Origin: Desmonostoc geniculatum HA4340-LM1
GTDB taxonomy: Bacteria; Cyanobacteriota; Cyanobacteriia; Cyanobacteriales; Nostocaceae
Length of the DNA: 64,000 nt
Reading direction: 5' to 3'
Assembly (NCBI GenBank): GCA_019359545.1
Contig: JAHHHB010000002.1
Coordinates: 62,001 to 126,000, forward strand
The position numbers were made by a program, and so were the translations under genes. A model generated the notes under the pieces. The model did no database searches. It was not told where the DNA came from and saw only the letters and a program-made list of their open reading frames with translations. Positions within the stretch are counted from its first letter, which is position 1. Every line of letters begins with the position of its first letter. Shown piece after piece: positions 8,314 to 17,241 of the stretch.

Positions 8314-9390
8314 ATGAAAATTGATCACGTTCATTTCTATGTAGAAGACGCCAAAGTATGGCGGGATTGGTTTGTACACCATCTTGGTTTTCAAGCAGTA
8401 GCCGATCGCATTAATTCATTTCACACCTGCACGGAAGTAGTAAAAAGTGGTGCCGTCTGCTTTTTACTGTCTTCACCACTGTTACCCACAAGTCCAGTAG
8501 CTGAGTTTCTGCGTCAATATCCGCCTGGTGTCGCCGATATTGCTTTTGCGGTGGAAGACGTAGAAGCAGCGATCGCACATGCTCAAAAACACGGTGCCAC
8601 AGTCCTACAACCCATCCAGGAAGAGAACGTAGGCGCAACATCCCTCAAATGGAGCAAAATTGCCGCTTGGGGTGGACTGACTCATACGTTGATAGAAAGG
8701 TCATTAGTCAGTAGTCATCCGTCATTGGTTTTTGACAAAGGACAAATGATAAATGACAACACTTTTACCGCCATAGATCACATCGTACTCAACGTAGCAA
8801 TTGGTGATTTAGAACCTGCTGTTGCTTGGTATGAAAAGATCCTAGATTTTCAACCCCAGCAGGTGTTTAAAATTAAAACCGATCGTTCTGCTTTACACAG
8901 CCAAGTGATGGTTTCGCGCAAGGGCAGCGTACAATTGCCAATTAATGAACCAGCTTCTAAGAACTCCCAAATTCAAGAATTTTTAGATGTCAATCGGGGA
9001 CCAGGTATTCAACATATTGCTTTGCGGACGACAAATCTTGTAAGTGCGATCGCTAAATTTCGTGCCAGTGGTTTATCCTTACTCTCAGTTCCCCAAAGCT
9101 ATTACACGCAATTAAAACAGCGTCCAGGATTTCCATTATCAAATCTAGAAATTGAGGCGATCGCTCAACAAGAAATTCTCGTGGACTGGCAAGAATATAC
9201 TCCTTTAGAGGGAGGAAATCCCGCGCCTTTATTACTACAAATTTTTACCCAGCCAATATTTGAACAGCCGACATTTTTCTTTGAATTTATTGAGCGCCGT
9301 TTCCAAGCTCAAGGTTTTGGGGAAGGAAACTTTCGCGCTTTATTTGAAGCCATTGAAAGCGAACAAATCAAACGCGGTACTTTGCAATAA
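8314..9390 (+). CDS. hpd: 4-hydroxyphenylpyruvate dioxygenase
   Basis: Two-VOC-domain non-haem iron enzyme making homogentisate, the precursor of tocopherol in cyanobacteria. The iron triad is readable: His156 (AIDHIVLNV), His234 (GIQHIALRT) and Glu324 (FFFEFIERR). The C-terminal gate GFGEGNFRALFEAIE is diagnostic of HPPD. The N-terminal VOC domain (IDHVHFYVEDA) lacks metal ligands, as expected. Residues 130-149 are encoded by a palindromic GTCATTAGTCA/GACAAAGGACAA repeat inserted in frame between the two VOC domains. The length of 358 residues is otherwise normal. Confidence 0.88.
   Translation: MKIDHVHFYVEDAKVWRDWFVHHLGFQAVADRINSFHTCTEVVKSGAVCFLLSSPLLPTSPVAEFLRQYPPGVADIAFAVEDVEAAIAHAQKHGATVLQPIQEENVGATSLKWSKIAAWGGLTHTLIERSLVSSHPSLVFDKGQMINDNTFTAIDHIVLNVAIGDLEPAVAWYEKILDFQPQQVFKIKTDRSALHSQVMVSRKGSVQLPINEPASKNSQIQEFLDVNRGPGIQHIALRTTNLVSAIAKFRASGLSLLSVPQSYYTQLKQRPGFPLSNLEIEAIAQQEILVDWQEYTPLEGGNPAPLLLQIFTQPIFEQPTFFFEFIERRFQAQGFGEGNFRALFEAIESEQIKRGTLQ
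8699..8760. repeat. GTCATTAGTCA repeat inside hpd
   Basis: The left arm (GTCATTAGTCAGTAGTCAT) and right arm (GACAAAGGACAAATGATAA) are imperfectly complementary. They translate in frame into a linker between the VOC domains. The same family lies in mutS (40527-40608) and before wecB (47930-47998). Confidence 0.75.
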
Positions 9391-9563
9391 CTACTGATAA
9401 GCTGAAAAATATTCAATTTGCATAACCGAATTAAACATAACTCTTGTGGGTTGTCCTAATTATGCAAGTTATGCCAATTTAAAAAAAGAATGCGACAAAT
9501 ACACCATTTTGTAGAGACGCGATTCATCACGTCTTCACCTAAGCATGTGTTACTCTGCTATGG
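9391..9563. other. Intergenic region after hpd
   Basis: No gene seen. It contains a GTAGAGACGCGATT-type dispersed motif near 9511, also found near 20825. Confidence 0.5.
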
Positions 9564-9772
9564 TCATATTTGAAAATCTGAAATATTGTCAAGATAAATA
9601 TTGAAATTGTCTACGTTACTAAATTGATTTCCTGTAAATGTTACTTCTACTGTGTTGTTGCTATCGTCACCATTATTAACCGCATGGATACCGTTTCCAT
9701 CAATTACTGAGATAACATTTAGGAATCCTATTTGAGTTTTGATTGTCTGTAGTATTTTTTCAAACTGTCACT
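9564..9772 (-). pseudogene. C-terminal relic of an unrecognised protein
   Basis: Minus-strand frame open for about 68 codons from an in-frame stop near 9772 to TGA at 9564-9566, with no plausible start. The peptide is rich in Asn, Asp, Val and Phe (for example VIDGNGIHAVNNGDDS, then VEVTFTGNQF). This resembles the C-terminal end of a secreted beta-repeat protein. The family was not recognised. Typical amino-acid composition over the whole stretch suggests former coding rather than chance. Confidence 0.4.
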
Positions 9773-9900
9773 ATAGTTAAAGATGCTTAAAAAATCGAGG
9801 CTAGAGACTATGAATAATCATGGCTGTAATGACAAGACTAATTAACCCAGTTGATTGTCTGATTCTTCGCACTTATTCACAGCGCTAAATAAACATTCAC

Positions 9901-10335
9901 ATGCTTGAGTACAAAATATCAATTCAAATTCAGCCAGACTCCAAAGAAGTTGACTTTGTAGACAAGCAACTTCACGAATTCAATGTAGCCAAGATTGGTG
10001 ATTACCAATATACGCCGTTATTTTTACTGCTTCGTGATTCCGAAAAAAAGGTTGTGGGCGGCTTGGAGGGTTTTATCGGCTTGGGATGGTTTCATATCGC
10101 TACTCTCTGGATTGCACAAGAGTTAAGAGGTGATGGATATGGAAAAGCACTTCTTTTAGCCGCAGAACAAGAGGCTGTTAATCGTGGTTGCTTACACGCG
10201 TATGTTTTCACTTACAGCTTCCAAGCTCCTGGATTCTATCAGCACTTGGGTTATGAAGTGTTTGGAGAGTTGGAGGATTTTCCTCCAGGTCATCGTCGAT
10301 ACTTTCTGAAAAAGTCTTTACAAAAAAACACTTAG
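9901..10335 (+). CDS. GNAT family N-acetyltransferase
   Basis: 144-residue acetyltransferase with one GNAT fold. The central beta strand WFHIATLWIAQELR leads into the acetyl-CoA pyrophosphate loop RGDGYGKALL, then an alpha helix ending in GC, LHAYVFTYSFQAPGFYQHLGYE (the usual Phe-Tyr-x2-x-Gly-Tyr end) and a short C-terminal strand. The acceptor substrate is unknown. It is a free-standing gene, 83 bp before a HAD hydrolase on the same strand. Confidence 0.85.
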   Translation: MLEYKISIQIQPDSKEVDFVDKQLHEFNVAKIGDYQYTPLFLLLRDSEKKVVGGLEGFIGLGWFHIATLWIAQELRGDGYGKALLLAAEQEAVNRGCLHAYVFTYSFQAPGFYQHLGYEVFGELEDFPPGHRRYFLKKSLQKNT

Positions 10336-10417
10336 TTAAATTCAATAATGCAGATTTGCGATCGCAAAATAGCCACACAACTGCGATAATTTTAATAAAA
10401 ATTAACATTTTTCGGCA

Positions 10418-11110
10418 ATGCTAAGACTAATTACTGACTTCGACGGTCCAATTATTGATGTTTCCGAACGGTACTACCAAGTTTATCAATTTTGCTTGGA
10501 AAAAACCCGTCGCCCAGACCAAGCAGTGCAAGAACTTCCCAAAGCAGAGTTTTGGCGGTTAAAGCGTAAGCGTGTTCCGGAAAAACAAATCGCCTTAAAT
10601 TCTGGCTTAGACGAAGCCCAAGCACAAGAATTCTCCCAATTACGGCGACAAACAGTACATACACAACCTTACTTTGAGTATGACACTCTTGCGCCAGGTG
10701 CTGTGGATGCACTGTCAAAAGTTCAACAAGCTGGCATTGATTTGGCAGTTATGACCATGCGCCGAGTGCGGGAACTAGATTATGCCTTCCAAAAATACGA
10801 TTTAGGCAGATTTTTTCCAGAAAATCGTTGTTATTGCCTGAGTAACGACTACGTTAAAACTCGTGACATCGAAGATAAACCCTTGTTAATGGCCAGGGCA
10901 TTGGCAGAACTACCTGCCGCTGCTGATACCTGGATGGTGGGAGATACGGAAGCCGACATCACCGCTGGGAAAAACCACGGTATTAAGGTGATGGCTGTGG
11001 AATCTGGTATCCGCGATCGCACTCAGTTAGAACTTTACCATCCTGACTTAATCGTTAAAGACTTGAGCGCCGCTGTAGATTTAATCCTAGAGACTAAACA
11101 TTTTATCTAG
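10418..11110 (+). CDS. HAD family hydrolase
   Basis: Phosphatase-like HAD protein, 230 residues. Motif I is LITDFDGPIIDV (nucleophile Asp in DFD), followed by a helical cap at about residues 20-90. Motif II is LAVMTMRRV, and motif IV is WMVGDTEADITAGKNHGIK. The final strand contains VMAVESGIRD. The layout matches the phosphoglycolate phosphatase-like subfamily. The substrate is unknown. It overlaps no neighbour and has no visible operon partner beyond the acetyltransferase upstream. Confidence 0.85.
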   Translation: MLRLITDFDGPIIDVSERYYQVYQFCLEKTRRPDQAVQELPKAEFWRLKRKRVPEKQIALNSGLDEAQAQEFSQLRRQTVHTQPYFEYDTLAPGAVDALSKVQQAGIDLAVMTMRRVRELDYAFQKYDLGRFFPENRCYCLSNDYVKTRDIEDKPLLMARALAELPAAADTWMVGDTEADITAGKNHGIKVMAVESGIRDRTQLELYHPDLIVKDLSAAVDLILETKHFI

Positions 11111-11209
11111 ATTTGCGATGCCCAAAAACTGAGCCTAACACCTGAATTATCTAAATATTTTTACTGTGGTTTATCCGATATATTTTAGGTTAATGAAATA
11201 TTTAGATGA

Positions 11210-11260
11210 AGAAGCGATCGCACTTACACGATACGGCGAATAAGCTTGCGATCGCTTCAT
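11210..11260. repeat. Inverted repeat with HIP1 sites
   Basis: GAAGCGATCGCA and its complement TGCGATCGCTTC face each other across about 25 bp, forming a possible hairpin between the HAD gene and the decayed TIR gene. Confidence 0.5.
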
Positions 11261-11360
11261 GACTTCTTTACCAAGTGTAAATTTTGTCTTAAGTGCGTTC
11301 TGTTTTAACAGAACACATTTACTTATATGTAATTATTAAATAAAGTATTTCTGCTGTTGA

Positions 11361-11941
11361 GTGGATGTGGGCGGCAAAGTATTTACCAAGCCAGCACAGA
11401 ACTCAACTAAAGTTTGTCCTGCCAAATGCTATCTACATCAAAATTATCAAATGAACAGTGAAACCTCGGTGAACAAAATCCTGATTTTGGCAGCGAACCC
11501 GCAAGGCGTGAGTAAACTGCGCCTAGATGAGGAGTTGCGTGACATTGAGGTGTTATTAGTATTTGGCATGACGGCAAAATAAGAGCTGGCAGCAATATAA
11601 ATATTGAAGTTAATAAAAATCTGAAATCAGCCCGTATAATTCTCCTACTTATTAGTCGGCATTTTCTCAACTCTAAGTACCACCTCAACTTTGAAGTTAA
11701 ACAAGCAATGGAAAGACAAAATGCTGGACAAGCTCACATTATTCCTATACTTATCAGTCCAGTTGCTGGCTGGCAGAGTATAACGTTTGGTGATTTTCAG
11801 CTTGGCAACCTCCAGTATTTACCTAAAAATGGCAAATTTATAACTGACAGTAGGTTTTGGAAAAATCAAAATGAAGCATTCTTTCAGATTGCTGAAGAAT
11901 TTGCTGAAGCTGTCGAACAAATAGCTGCCGAATCATATTAA
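11361..11941 (+). pseudogene. Decayed TIR-domain gene
   Basis: Two frames carry pieces of one gene. The first ends at 11582 and contains NKILILAANPQGVSKLRLDE, an N-terminus seen in cyanobacterial TIR/CHAT-associated proteins. From 11549 a second frame, with no start, reads GVISIWHDGKIRAGSNINIE, then ILLLISRHFLNSKY and MERQNAGQAHIIPILISPVA, a TIR domain running to a stop at 11941. The two pieces join at about 11546-11582 by a deletion or frameshift. The TIR part parallels the intact neighbour at 11990 (MERHNAGKACVIPV). It probably represents a dead paralogue or donor. Confidence 0.75.
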
Positions 11942-11989
11942 ATACAGAACTTTAAAGTTTCCCGATAGAAGGTACGTAAATCGTAATTT

Positions 11990-13054
11990 ATGTCTTTTTT
12001 GCTGACATCTACCAAAACCATCAAACTTTTTTTTGCCCATTCTAACTCTCCCAAAGATAAAAAATTACGGAGAGACCTAGAACAGCACCTTAGCAGTTTG
12101 GAACCATTAGGAGTAAGGATAAACTGGCAAAAAAATCAAATGTTGCCCGGAAGAGACTGGAAGCAGGAAAGTTACCAACACCTGAATACATCTGAAGTGA
12201 TTGTACTCCTAGTTAGTCCAGACTTTATGACAGAAAATGATTGTAGGAAAATTACGAGGTGGGCGATGGAGCGGCACAACGCTGGAAAAGCCTGTGTAAT
12301 CCCTGTTAAACTCCGCCCAATTGATAACTGGCAAGCTACACCTTTCGGGCATCTACAGTGTTTACCTGACAATGGTGAACCTATAGCTAGTAGGTTTTGG
12401 CCAAACCAGGATCATGCATTTGTAAATATTGTTGAAAAAATTAGGGAAGAAGTTGAGAAAATACAAGAAGAGCAGCGACAACTACAACTGATTCGAGATC
12501 AACAAAAATCTGAAATTTTTGCATCTATCAACCGTTTCATTTCCAACCATTTTTTAAACAGAATTATTTTAGGTATAAATCTACGGATTATCTCAGTTGG
12601 TATTGCTGCTAGTATTATTGGAGTTGCAGTATTCTTAAGATTTTGTAGTTATTCGCCAGAGATACAAATCAATAATTTATTAACTCAGGGACAAGATAAG
12701 CTTGATAGACGAGATTATCAAGGAGCGTCTGAAGATTACACCCAGGTTATTCAAATTGCGCCTAAAAATGCTGTGGCATATATACAACGTGGTCATGCTC
12801 AATATTATATACAAAAATACCAGGCAGCAATTGACGACTACAACACAGCAATTCGACTTTCTCCTGACTCAGCCGATACCTATGAAGCTCTTGGTTTTGT
12901 TTATGATAAAAACTTACGCAATCAACAGCAAGCAATTAAAAATTATCAAAAGGCAGCGACTCTATACGAAAAACAAGGAGTAAAAGATAGAGTCAAAAGA
13001 ATGCGTTCTAGGCTCAAGAGGCTTCAGCAGAACCCCCCCCGATTTGCCAATTAA
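11990..13054 (+). CDS. TIR domain, transmembrane, TPR protein
   Basis: 354 residues in three parts. The TIR domain spans about 9-160: IKLFFAHSNSPKDKKLRRDL, then DWKQES with Glu60 at the position of the NADase catalytic glutamate, then EVIVLLVSPDFM. A short coiled linker is followed by one membrane helix at about 195-220 (GIAASIIGVAVFLRF). TPR repeats span about 230-330 (YQGASEDYTQVIQIAPKNAV and two more). TIR proteins of this kind act as NAD-cleaving effectors or scaffolds in immunity and signalling; either is possible here. The start ATG has no strong ribosome site. It sits 48 bp after the decayed TIR gene. Confidence 0.85.
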   Translation: MSFLLTSTKTIKLFFAHSNSPKDKKLRRDLEQHLSSLEPLGVRINWQKNQMLPGRDWKQESYQHLNTSEVIVLLVSPDFMTENDCRKITRWAMERHNAGKACVIPVKLRPIDNWQATPFGHLQCLPDNGEPIASRFWPNQDHAFVNIVEKIREEVEKIQEEQRQLQLIRDQQKSEIFASINRFISNHFLNRIILGINLRIISVGIAASIIGVAVFLRFCSYSPEIQINNLLTQGQDKLDRRDYQGASEDYTQVIQIAPKNAVAYIQRGHAQYYIQKYQAAIDDYNTAIRLSPDSADTYEALGFVYDKNLRNQQQAIKNYQKAATLYEKQGVKDRVKRMRSRLKRLQQNPPRFAN

Positions 13055-13258
13055 ATATATCTGAACTGTACTAAATTTAATAATGAGTAAAAATAACAAT
13101 TAACTTCGATTTATCACAATATCGGTAATGCGATCGCCTTCGATTAATTTCTCAATAAACTTCATCATGAGTGCCAATATCAATACGGCTTACTCATCAG
13201 CAGTGTTTGTAAGTTTTGATGATTTTATTTTATTCATTAAATCAGCCGAAACTCAAAC

Positions 13259-13870
13259 TTAAGTTGATTGTGACTGAATCATCCACACCAAAATACCTAA
13301 AATTTGCTCTACTGGCGGAATTAAATATTCATTTAAATCAATAGTTACAGTTCTGTCCTGCAATTTGAGGAATGTCCACAGATTACCACTGCTAACACTA
13401 CCGTAAATGGTGGCAATAGGTTTTTCGTTTTTGGCATTAAACTTTTGAGCAGCTATCATTTCTGCAATACACTGCCCCAAACCACCTTTGAGATTTTCCT
13501 TTTTGGCTTCTACAATCACCACTGCTGGGGCTTCAATAAATAACTGTTCTGGCGAAAGGCTAATCAGAAAATCACAAAATCCCGCTAGTCCAACTTCTGG
13601 TTCAACATTAAATTCTTCTCCCGAAAAAAAACTGATTTGTCTGTTGAGAATTTTTCGGACTTCAAACAATATTGGGCTAATAATCAATTCCGATCTAGCT
13701 TTTTCAGAACCCATTGCAATTGCTAACTGAATACTTTCTCCTAAAAATTCAGCCAGCAGAGGACTAGGTGAAATTGGTTCTATGGTGGGTAAAAATCGCC
13801 CACCTTCTACTAGGCTGAGATTAAAGTCTTGTTTTACTTTTCTCAGAGAAAACTCTCTATAAGACATCAA
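13259..13870 (-). CDS. Hypothetical protein, PD-(D/E)XK-like
   Basis: Conserved-type hypothetical protein of about 202 residues (Met2 is the likelier start, giving MSYREFSLRKV). The middle contains GFCDFLIS, then VVIVEAKKENLKGGLGQCIAEM, which matches the spaced Asp...Glu-x-Lys...Gln pattern of PD-(D/E)XK nuclease folds. The surrounding strands (SSGNLWTFLKL, TVTIDLNEYLI) fit that fold. Catalysis is inferred from motif spacing only. It lies 51 bp downstream of the R3H ATPase gene on the same strand, and the two stretches may be co-transcribed. Confidence 0.65.
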   Translation of the reverse strand: MMSYREFSLRKVKQDFNLSLVEGGRFLPTIEPISPSPLLAEFLGESIQLAIAMGSEKARSELIISPILFEVRKILNRQISFFSGEEFNVEPEVGLAGFCDFLISLSPEQLFIEAPAVVIVEAKKENLKGGLGQCIAEMIAAQKFNAKNEKPIATIYGSVSSGNLWTFLKLQDRTVTIDLNEYLIPPVEQILGILVWMIQSQST

Positions 13871-13921
13871 GTATCTTCCATTAAATCCCCTCTCCGTTTC
13901 GGAGAGGGGTTAGGGGTGAGG

Positions 13922-15652
13922 TTACGCCGGATAAATCCGCAAACGGCGATTTGGTTCTTCGCCAAAGCTGTGAGACTTGAGTCGATAGTGTTCTACCAAC
14001 TCATGTTGCATTTTGCGGACTTGGGGAGAACGAGGCAATAACTCTACTGGCTGTCCTTTGGGAATCACAATTTGCTCAACGGCAAGTCTAGCTTCTTCGA
14101 GGGCGTCCATCTCGTCATCGCTACCACTGTGCAAAAACAGTTCCAGTTCTCGATCGTCGGCCATTTCGGGGTCATCCATGTTCAGCAACCGCCGCAAGCC
14201 ACGGGTAATTTGCGGAATGGTGCTGGATTTAATCATGTGGATAGGCACATGACGGGCTTTAGCCATTTGGCGTAATTTGGCGTGGTTTTTGACGTGCGAT
14301 CGCAGTGCTAAAATTGCATCAGCACTATCTATGTCTTTTGTCAATACCACGGGTAAAGTTAACACGCTGATTACCTGTTCAAGTTGGTGGCGGCTAACGC
14401 CATAGGGGTAAACATGCAGCGGCAAATCTTCACCATTTGGTCCTGGCTGTCTGATAGCATCCAAATCAATGCTCTCAGAATAATTGAAGGATTCATCCAG
14501 CAAACGGTCAAATTCACTGCGCCCAGTTACCCGCTCTACAGGTAACGCTGGCAGTGCTACCATTTGTCCAGATGAACGCCAGCCGTTGGACTGTCGTCCC
14601 GAAGAGAAAGATTCCTCTCCGGTGGTCAGATGCCCACCGCGCCCGTTAACCACAGCTAACTGCCGTGTCATTGCAACTTTGCCCTGGTCATCAACGGTTC
14701 TCGTTTGTGGGCTAGGCTGGCGACCCCGCAACAGATTATCTACTGTGTCAGCAACGCTTTCGTGTACTACCCAGCGCTGCCGTTCCAACATTTCCACAGC
14801 AATCTCGAAGGTAGGGGGAGCTTTGCGTTCTAAAACAGTCTTTTGAGAACCTCGGCGTCTAGCTTCGTCGTCTCCCAGAGTCACAGCTTGGATGCCCCCA
14901 ATTAAATCAGCCAGGGTGGGGTTTTTGATCAGGTTTTCAATTTGATTACCGTGGGCAGTACCTACCAACTGTACACCCCGTTCGGCAATGGTACGAGCCG
15001 CTAAAGCTTCCAGCTCCGTACCAATTTCATCAATAACGATGACTTCTGGCATATGGTTTTCCACTGCTTCAATCATCACCTGATGCTGTTGATCTGGATG
15101 AGCTACTTGCATCCGCCGAGCGCGACCAATGGCGGGGTGAGCAACATCACCATCCCCAGCAATTTCATTGGATGTGTCAATAATCACAACTCGTTTGAGC
15201 AGGTCATCCGCTAAAACACGGGCGATTTCCCGTAAGGCAGTAGTTTTGCCCACACCTGGCCGCCCCAGCATGAGAATCGATTTACCAGTTTCTACCAAAT
15301 CGCGGATCATGCCGATGGTTCCGAACACCGCGCGACCAACCCGACAAGTCAAGCCAATAATCTTGCCGCTGCGGTTGCGGATGGCGCTGATCCGATGTAA
15401 AGTTTGCTCAATTCCTGCCCGATTATCTCCGCCAAAGATTCCAACTCGTTGAATGCAATCATCTATCTGTTCTTGAGTAACGGGTGTTTCGCTCAGATAC
15501 TCGGCTTGATTAGGAAAGCGAGCCTCTGGGCGACGACCCAAATCCAAGACCACTTCGACTAAACTATCTCGTTTAGGATGACTCTCTAGTACTTGTCGCA
15601 GGTCTTGGGGCAAAATGTCTAATAACTTTTGGAGATCGTCTGTAATCGTCAT
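13922..15652 (-). CDS. ycf45: R3H-domain AAA ATPase (Ycf45-like)
   Basis: 576-residue protein conserved in cyanobacteria and encoded as ycf45 in some plastids. The ATPase core resembles SpoIIIAA/RecA-type P-loop proteins: Walker A LGRPGVGKTT (about residue 130), RVVIIDTSNEIAGDGDVAHP, Walker B EVIVIDEIGTE, and AHGNQIENLIKNPTL as sensor. A less conserved linker follows. The C-terminus (VEHYRLKSHSFGEEPNRRLR) is an R3H-type single-stranded nucleic-acid-binding region. The cellular role is not established. The start is the first Met of the conserved MTITDDLQKLL. Confidence 0.88.
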   Translation of the reverse strand: MTITDDLQKLLDILPQDLRQVLESHPKRDSLVEVVLDLGRRPEARFPNQAEYLSETPVTQEQIDDCIQRVGIFGGDNRAGIEQTLHRISAIRNRSGKIIGLTCRVGRAVFGTIGMIRDLVETGKSILMLGRPGVGKTTALREIARVLADDLLKRVVIIDTSNEIAGDGDVAHPAIGRARRMQVAHPDQQHQVMIEAVENHMPEVIVIDEIGTELEALAARTIAERGVQLVGTAHGNQIENLIKNPTLADLIGGIQAVTLGDDEARRRGSQKTVLERKAPPTFEIAVEMLERQRWVVHESVADTVDNLLRGRQPSPQTRTVDDQGKVAMTRQLAVVNGRGGHLTTGEESFSSGRQSNGWRSSGQMVALPALPVERVTGRSEFDRLLDESFNYSESIDLDAIRQPGPNGEDLPLHVYPYGVSRHQLEQVISVLTLPVVLTKDIDSADAILALRSHVKNHAKLRQMAKARHVPIHMIKSSTIPQITRGLRRLLNMDDPEMADDRELELFLHSGSDDEMDALEEARLAVEQIVIPKGQPVELLPRSPQVRKMQHELVEHYRLKSHSFGEEPNRRLRIYPA

Positions 15653-15865
15653 GCTTTCTATGGTGACGGAAACAACGGTAAATCGATACTTTCAGCTTTT
15701 AATTGCTCTCAAGTGCTCATCTAATGCTCAAATACCCTACTTTCAGTATTTGAGTATGAATTATGGGTATATTTTCATGCTCAGCAACCATGCTCAAATT
15801 AATGCTCATTTTCTCTTCCCTGGTAACAGAATTGAGAAAGTAAACATACTTCTATCTTAGAGTGA

Positions 15866-17071
15866 TTAACGCTCCTGGTGTGATTTGATCTGCGAAACGA
15901 GAGAATGGGCTAACTCTACAGCTTGCCAAAGTAATACCTCTTCTTCTTCTAGGCGAACAGTTGCCCTAACAGTGGTGTTACTTACCTCCTTATTCTCTAA
16001 CTGTTCGAGAATCGGTGACAGCAGTACACGGGCGTAGCTACCGTAGGCAACCCCAGAAATCGAGGAGGGGGGGCAGAGGGGCAGAGGGGCAGAGGGGCAG
16101 AGGGGCAGAGGGGAAAAACTTACTGCAACTTCTCCCCTGCTCCCCTGCTCAAGAGCTCCCCTGCTCAAGAGCTCCTCTGCCTCTTTCAGTAGTCCCATTG
16201 CCTTTAATTTAGGAACGGTATGTCTATTTGTGCCGCCTGCTAACTGCACATATCCTGGTAACTTAGCTGCCAAAACTTTTTGTCCTAATTTCACTGCGGC
16301 TGTTGTGGTGCCATCGCCGATATCACCGCTCATGGGACGACCGTCGGTTTGCCAAATTAAAGTACTTTTGAGTGGTGTAATCAGATCATACAACGCTTTT
16401 AGGTAGTCAGTCATCCCCTCGCCATCGGGACAACTGATGGCTACTACCTTTAGTCGATCGGCCCACGGTGAAATTGCTTGCCACAATCGCTCAAATTCTG
16501 CCAACCGCCCGACTTTTGTATGGATTTCTACGGCATCTACTCCCGTTGACATTACCAATGGCGCGATCGCTCCCGGCGTTGACATATATGAATTTGTATC
16601 AATTATATCATATGGGCAAACTGGTATACAACGACCACAGCCATAGCATTTTTCAGCTACTACTCCTGAAAAGTCTTCTTTTATACTGTTAAACACGATT
16701 GCTTGTGCCGGACAAATCCTTTCACAGGGTCTAGGGCAGTCTGTAGGGCACTGAGTAGAATTAAATTCTGCTTTCCGAAAATGGGGGTCTTCTCCATCGT
16801 TCAGGCTAACCATTAAAAAGGGTGAGTTGCCTTTGTAGCCAAAGCCTCGCTCTTGGGCATCTCTAGACAAATCCTTGGCTACTTGTAGCGCTGCTTGGGC
16901 TGCTGCGATTACCGCCGGATCGGCAGCGACATCTATGCAGTCAGCGCCGGCCAAAGTGTAGGCTAACGTTAAACTTCTGACTGCTGGGAGATGCTGGAAA
17001 CTGGCTCCGCAGATGAGCTTGAACCAGCGACCAAGTTTTAGAGATTGTAAAGGGGCGAACAGATCAGTCAC
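15866..17071 (-). CDS. ldpA: LdpA, redox input to the circadian clock
   Basis: Iron-sulfur protein that modulates circadian period with light in Synechococcus by sensing quinone redox state. Two clusters are visible: CPTDCPRPCERICP (about residues 108-121) and CYGCGRCIPVCP (about 141-152). N-terminal (LAGADCIDVAADPAVI) and middle (STGVDAVEIHTKVGR) regions match the family. Residues about 294-336 (FSPLPLCPSAPLPLCPP) are encoded by an in-frame G/C-rich hairpin repeat, and normal sequence resumes with VAYGSYARVLLSPILEQLE. The length of 401 is slightly long because of this insert. Confidence 0.9.
   Translation of the reverse strand: MTDLFAPLQSLKLGRWFKLICGASFQHLPAVRSLTLAYTLAGADCIDVAADPAVIAAAQAALQVAKDLSRDAQERGFGYKGNSPFLMVSLNDGEDPHFRKAEFNSTQCPTDCPRPCERICPAQAIVFNSIKEDFSGVVAEKCYGCGRCIPVCPYDIIDTNSYMSTPGAIAPLVMSTGVDAVEIHTKVGRLAEFERLWQAISPWADRLKVVAISCPDGEGMTDYLKALYDLITPLKSTLIWQTDGRPMSGDIGDGTTTAAVKLGQKVLAAKLPGYVQLAGGTNRHTVPKLKAMGLLKEAEELLSRGALEQGSRGEVAVSFSPLPLCPSAPLPLCPPSSISGVAYGSYARVLLSPILEQLENKEVSNTTVRATVRLEEEEVLLWQAVELAHSLVSQIKSHQER
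16062..16190. repeat. STRR-type hairpin inside ldpA
   Basis: GGGGCAGA tandem copies (16070-16113) and complementary CTCCCCTG copies (16131-16150), then two CAAGAGCTCC blocks. The unit matches the element after pstB (4650-4780). The frame stays open and encodes a Pro/Leu/Cys-rich segment. Confidence 0.85.
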
Positions 17072-17154
17072 ATTTCTATTATGCGTTTATGCGACTAAAA
17101 ATAGTAGTGTGTCATAAATAAAAAGTCCGGATTTCCTGATTTGGGTCATTGGCA

Positions 17155-17218
17155 GGTGTGGGAAGCTTTTTTTTATCTCCCCACACTCCCCCACACTCCC
17201 CACTCCCTACTCCCCATA
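17155..17218. repeat. STRR-type hairpin repeat
   Basis: GTGTGGGAAGCTTTTTT followed by CCCCACACT and CCCACTCCC copies. It lies in the leader of the broken sensor gene, so frames extended upstream of 17242 are spurious. Confidence 0.75.
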
Positions 17219-17241
17219 TTTCAAGAAAGGTCGCGCCATAC

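Noticed and set aside
13128-13200. Short minus-strand peptide RIDIGTHDEVY between TIR-TPR and the PD-(D/E)XK-like gene
   Set aside because: It resembles the end of a RelE/YafQ-type toxin, but only about 13 codons are open; too short to support a gene.
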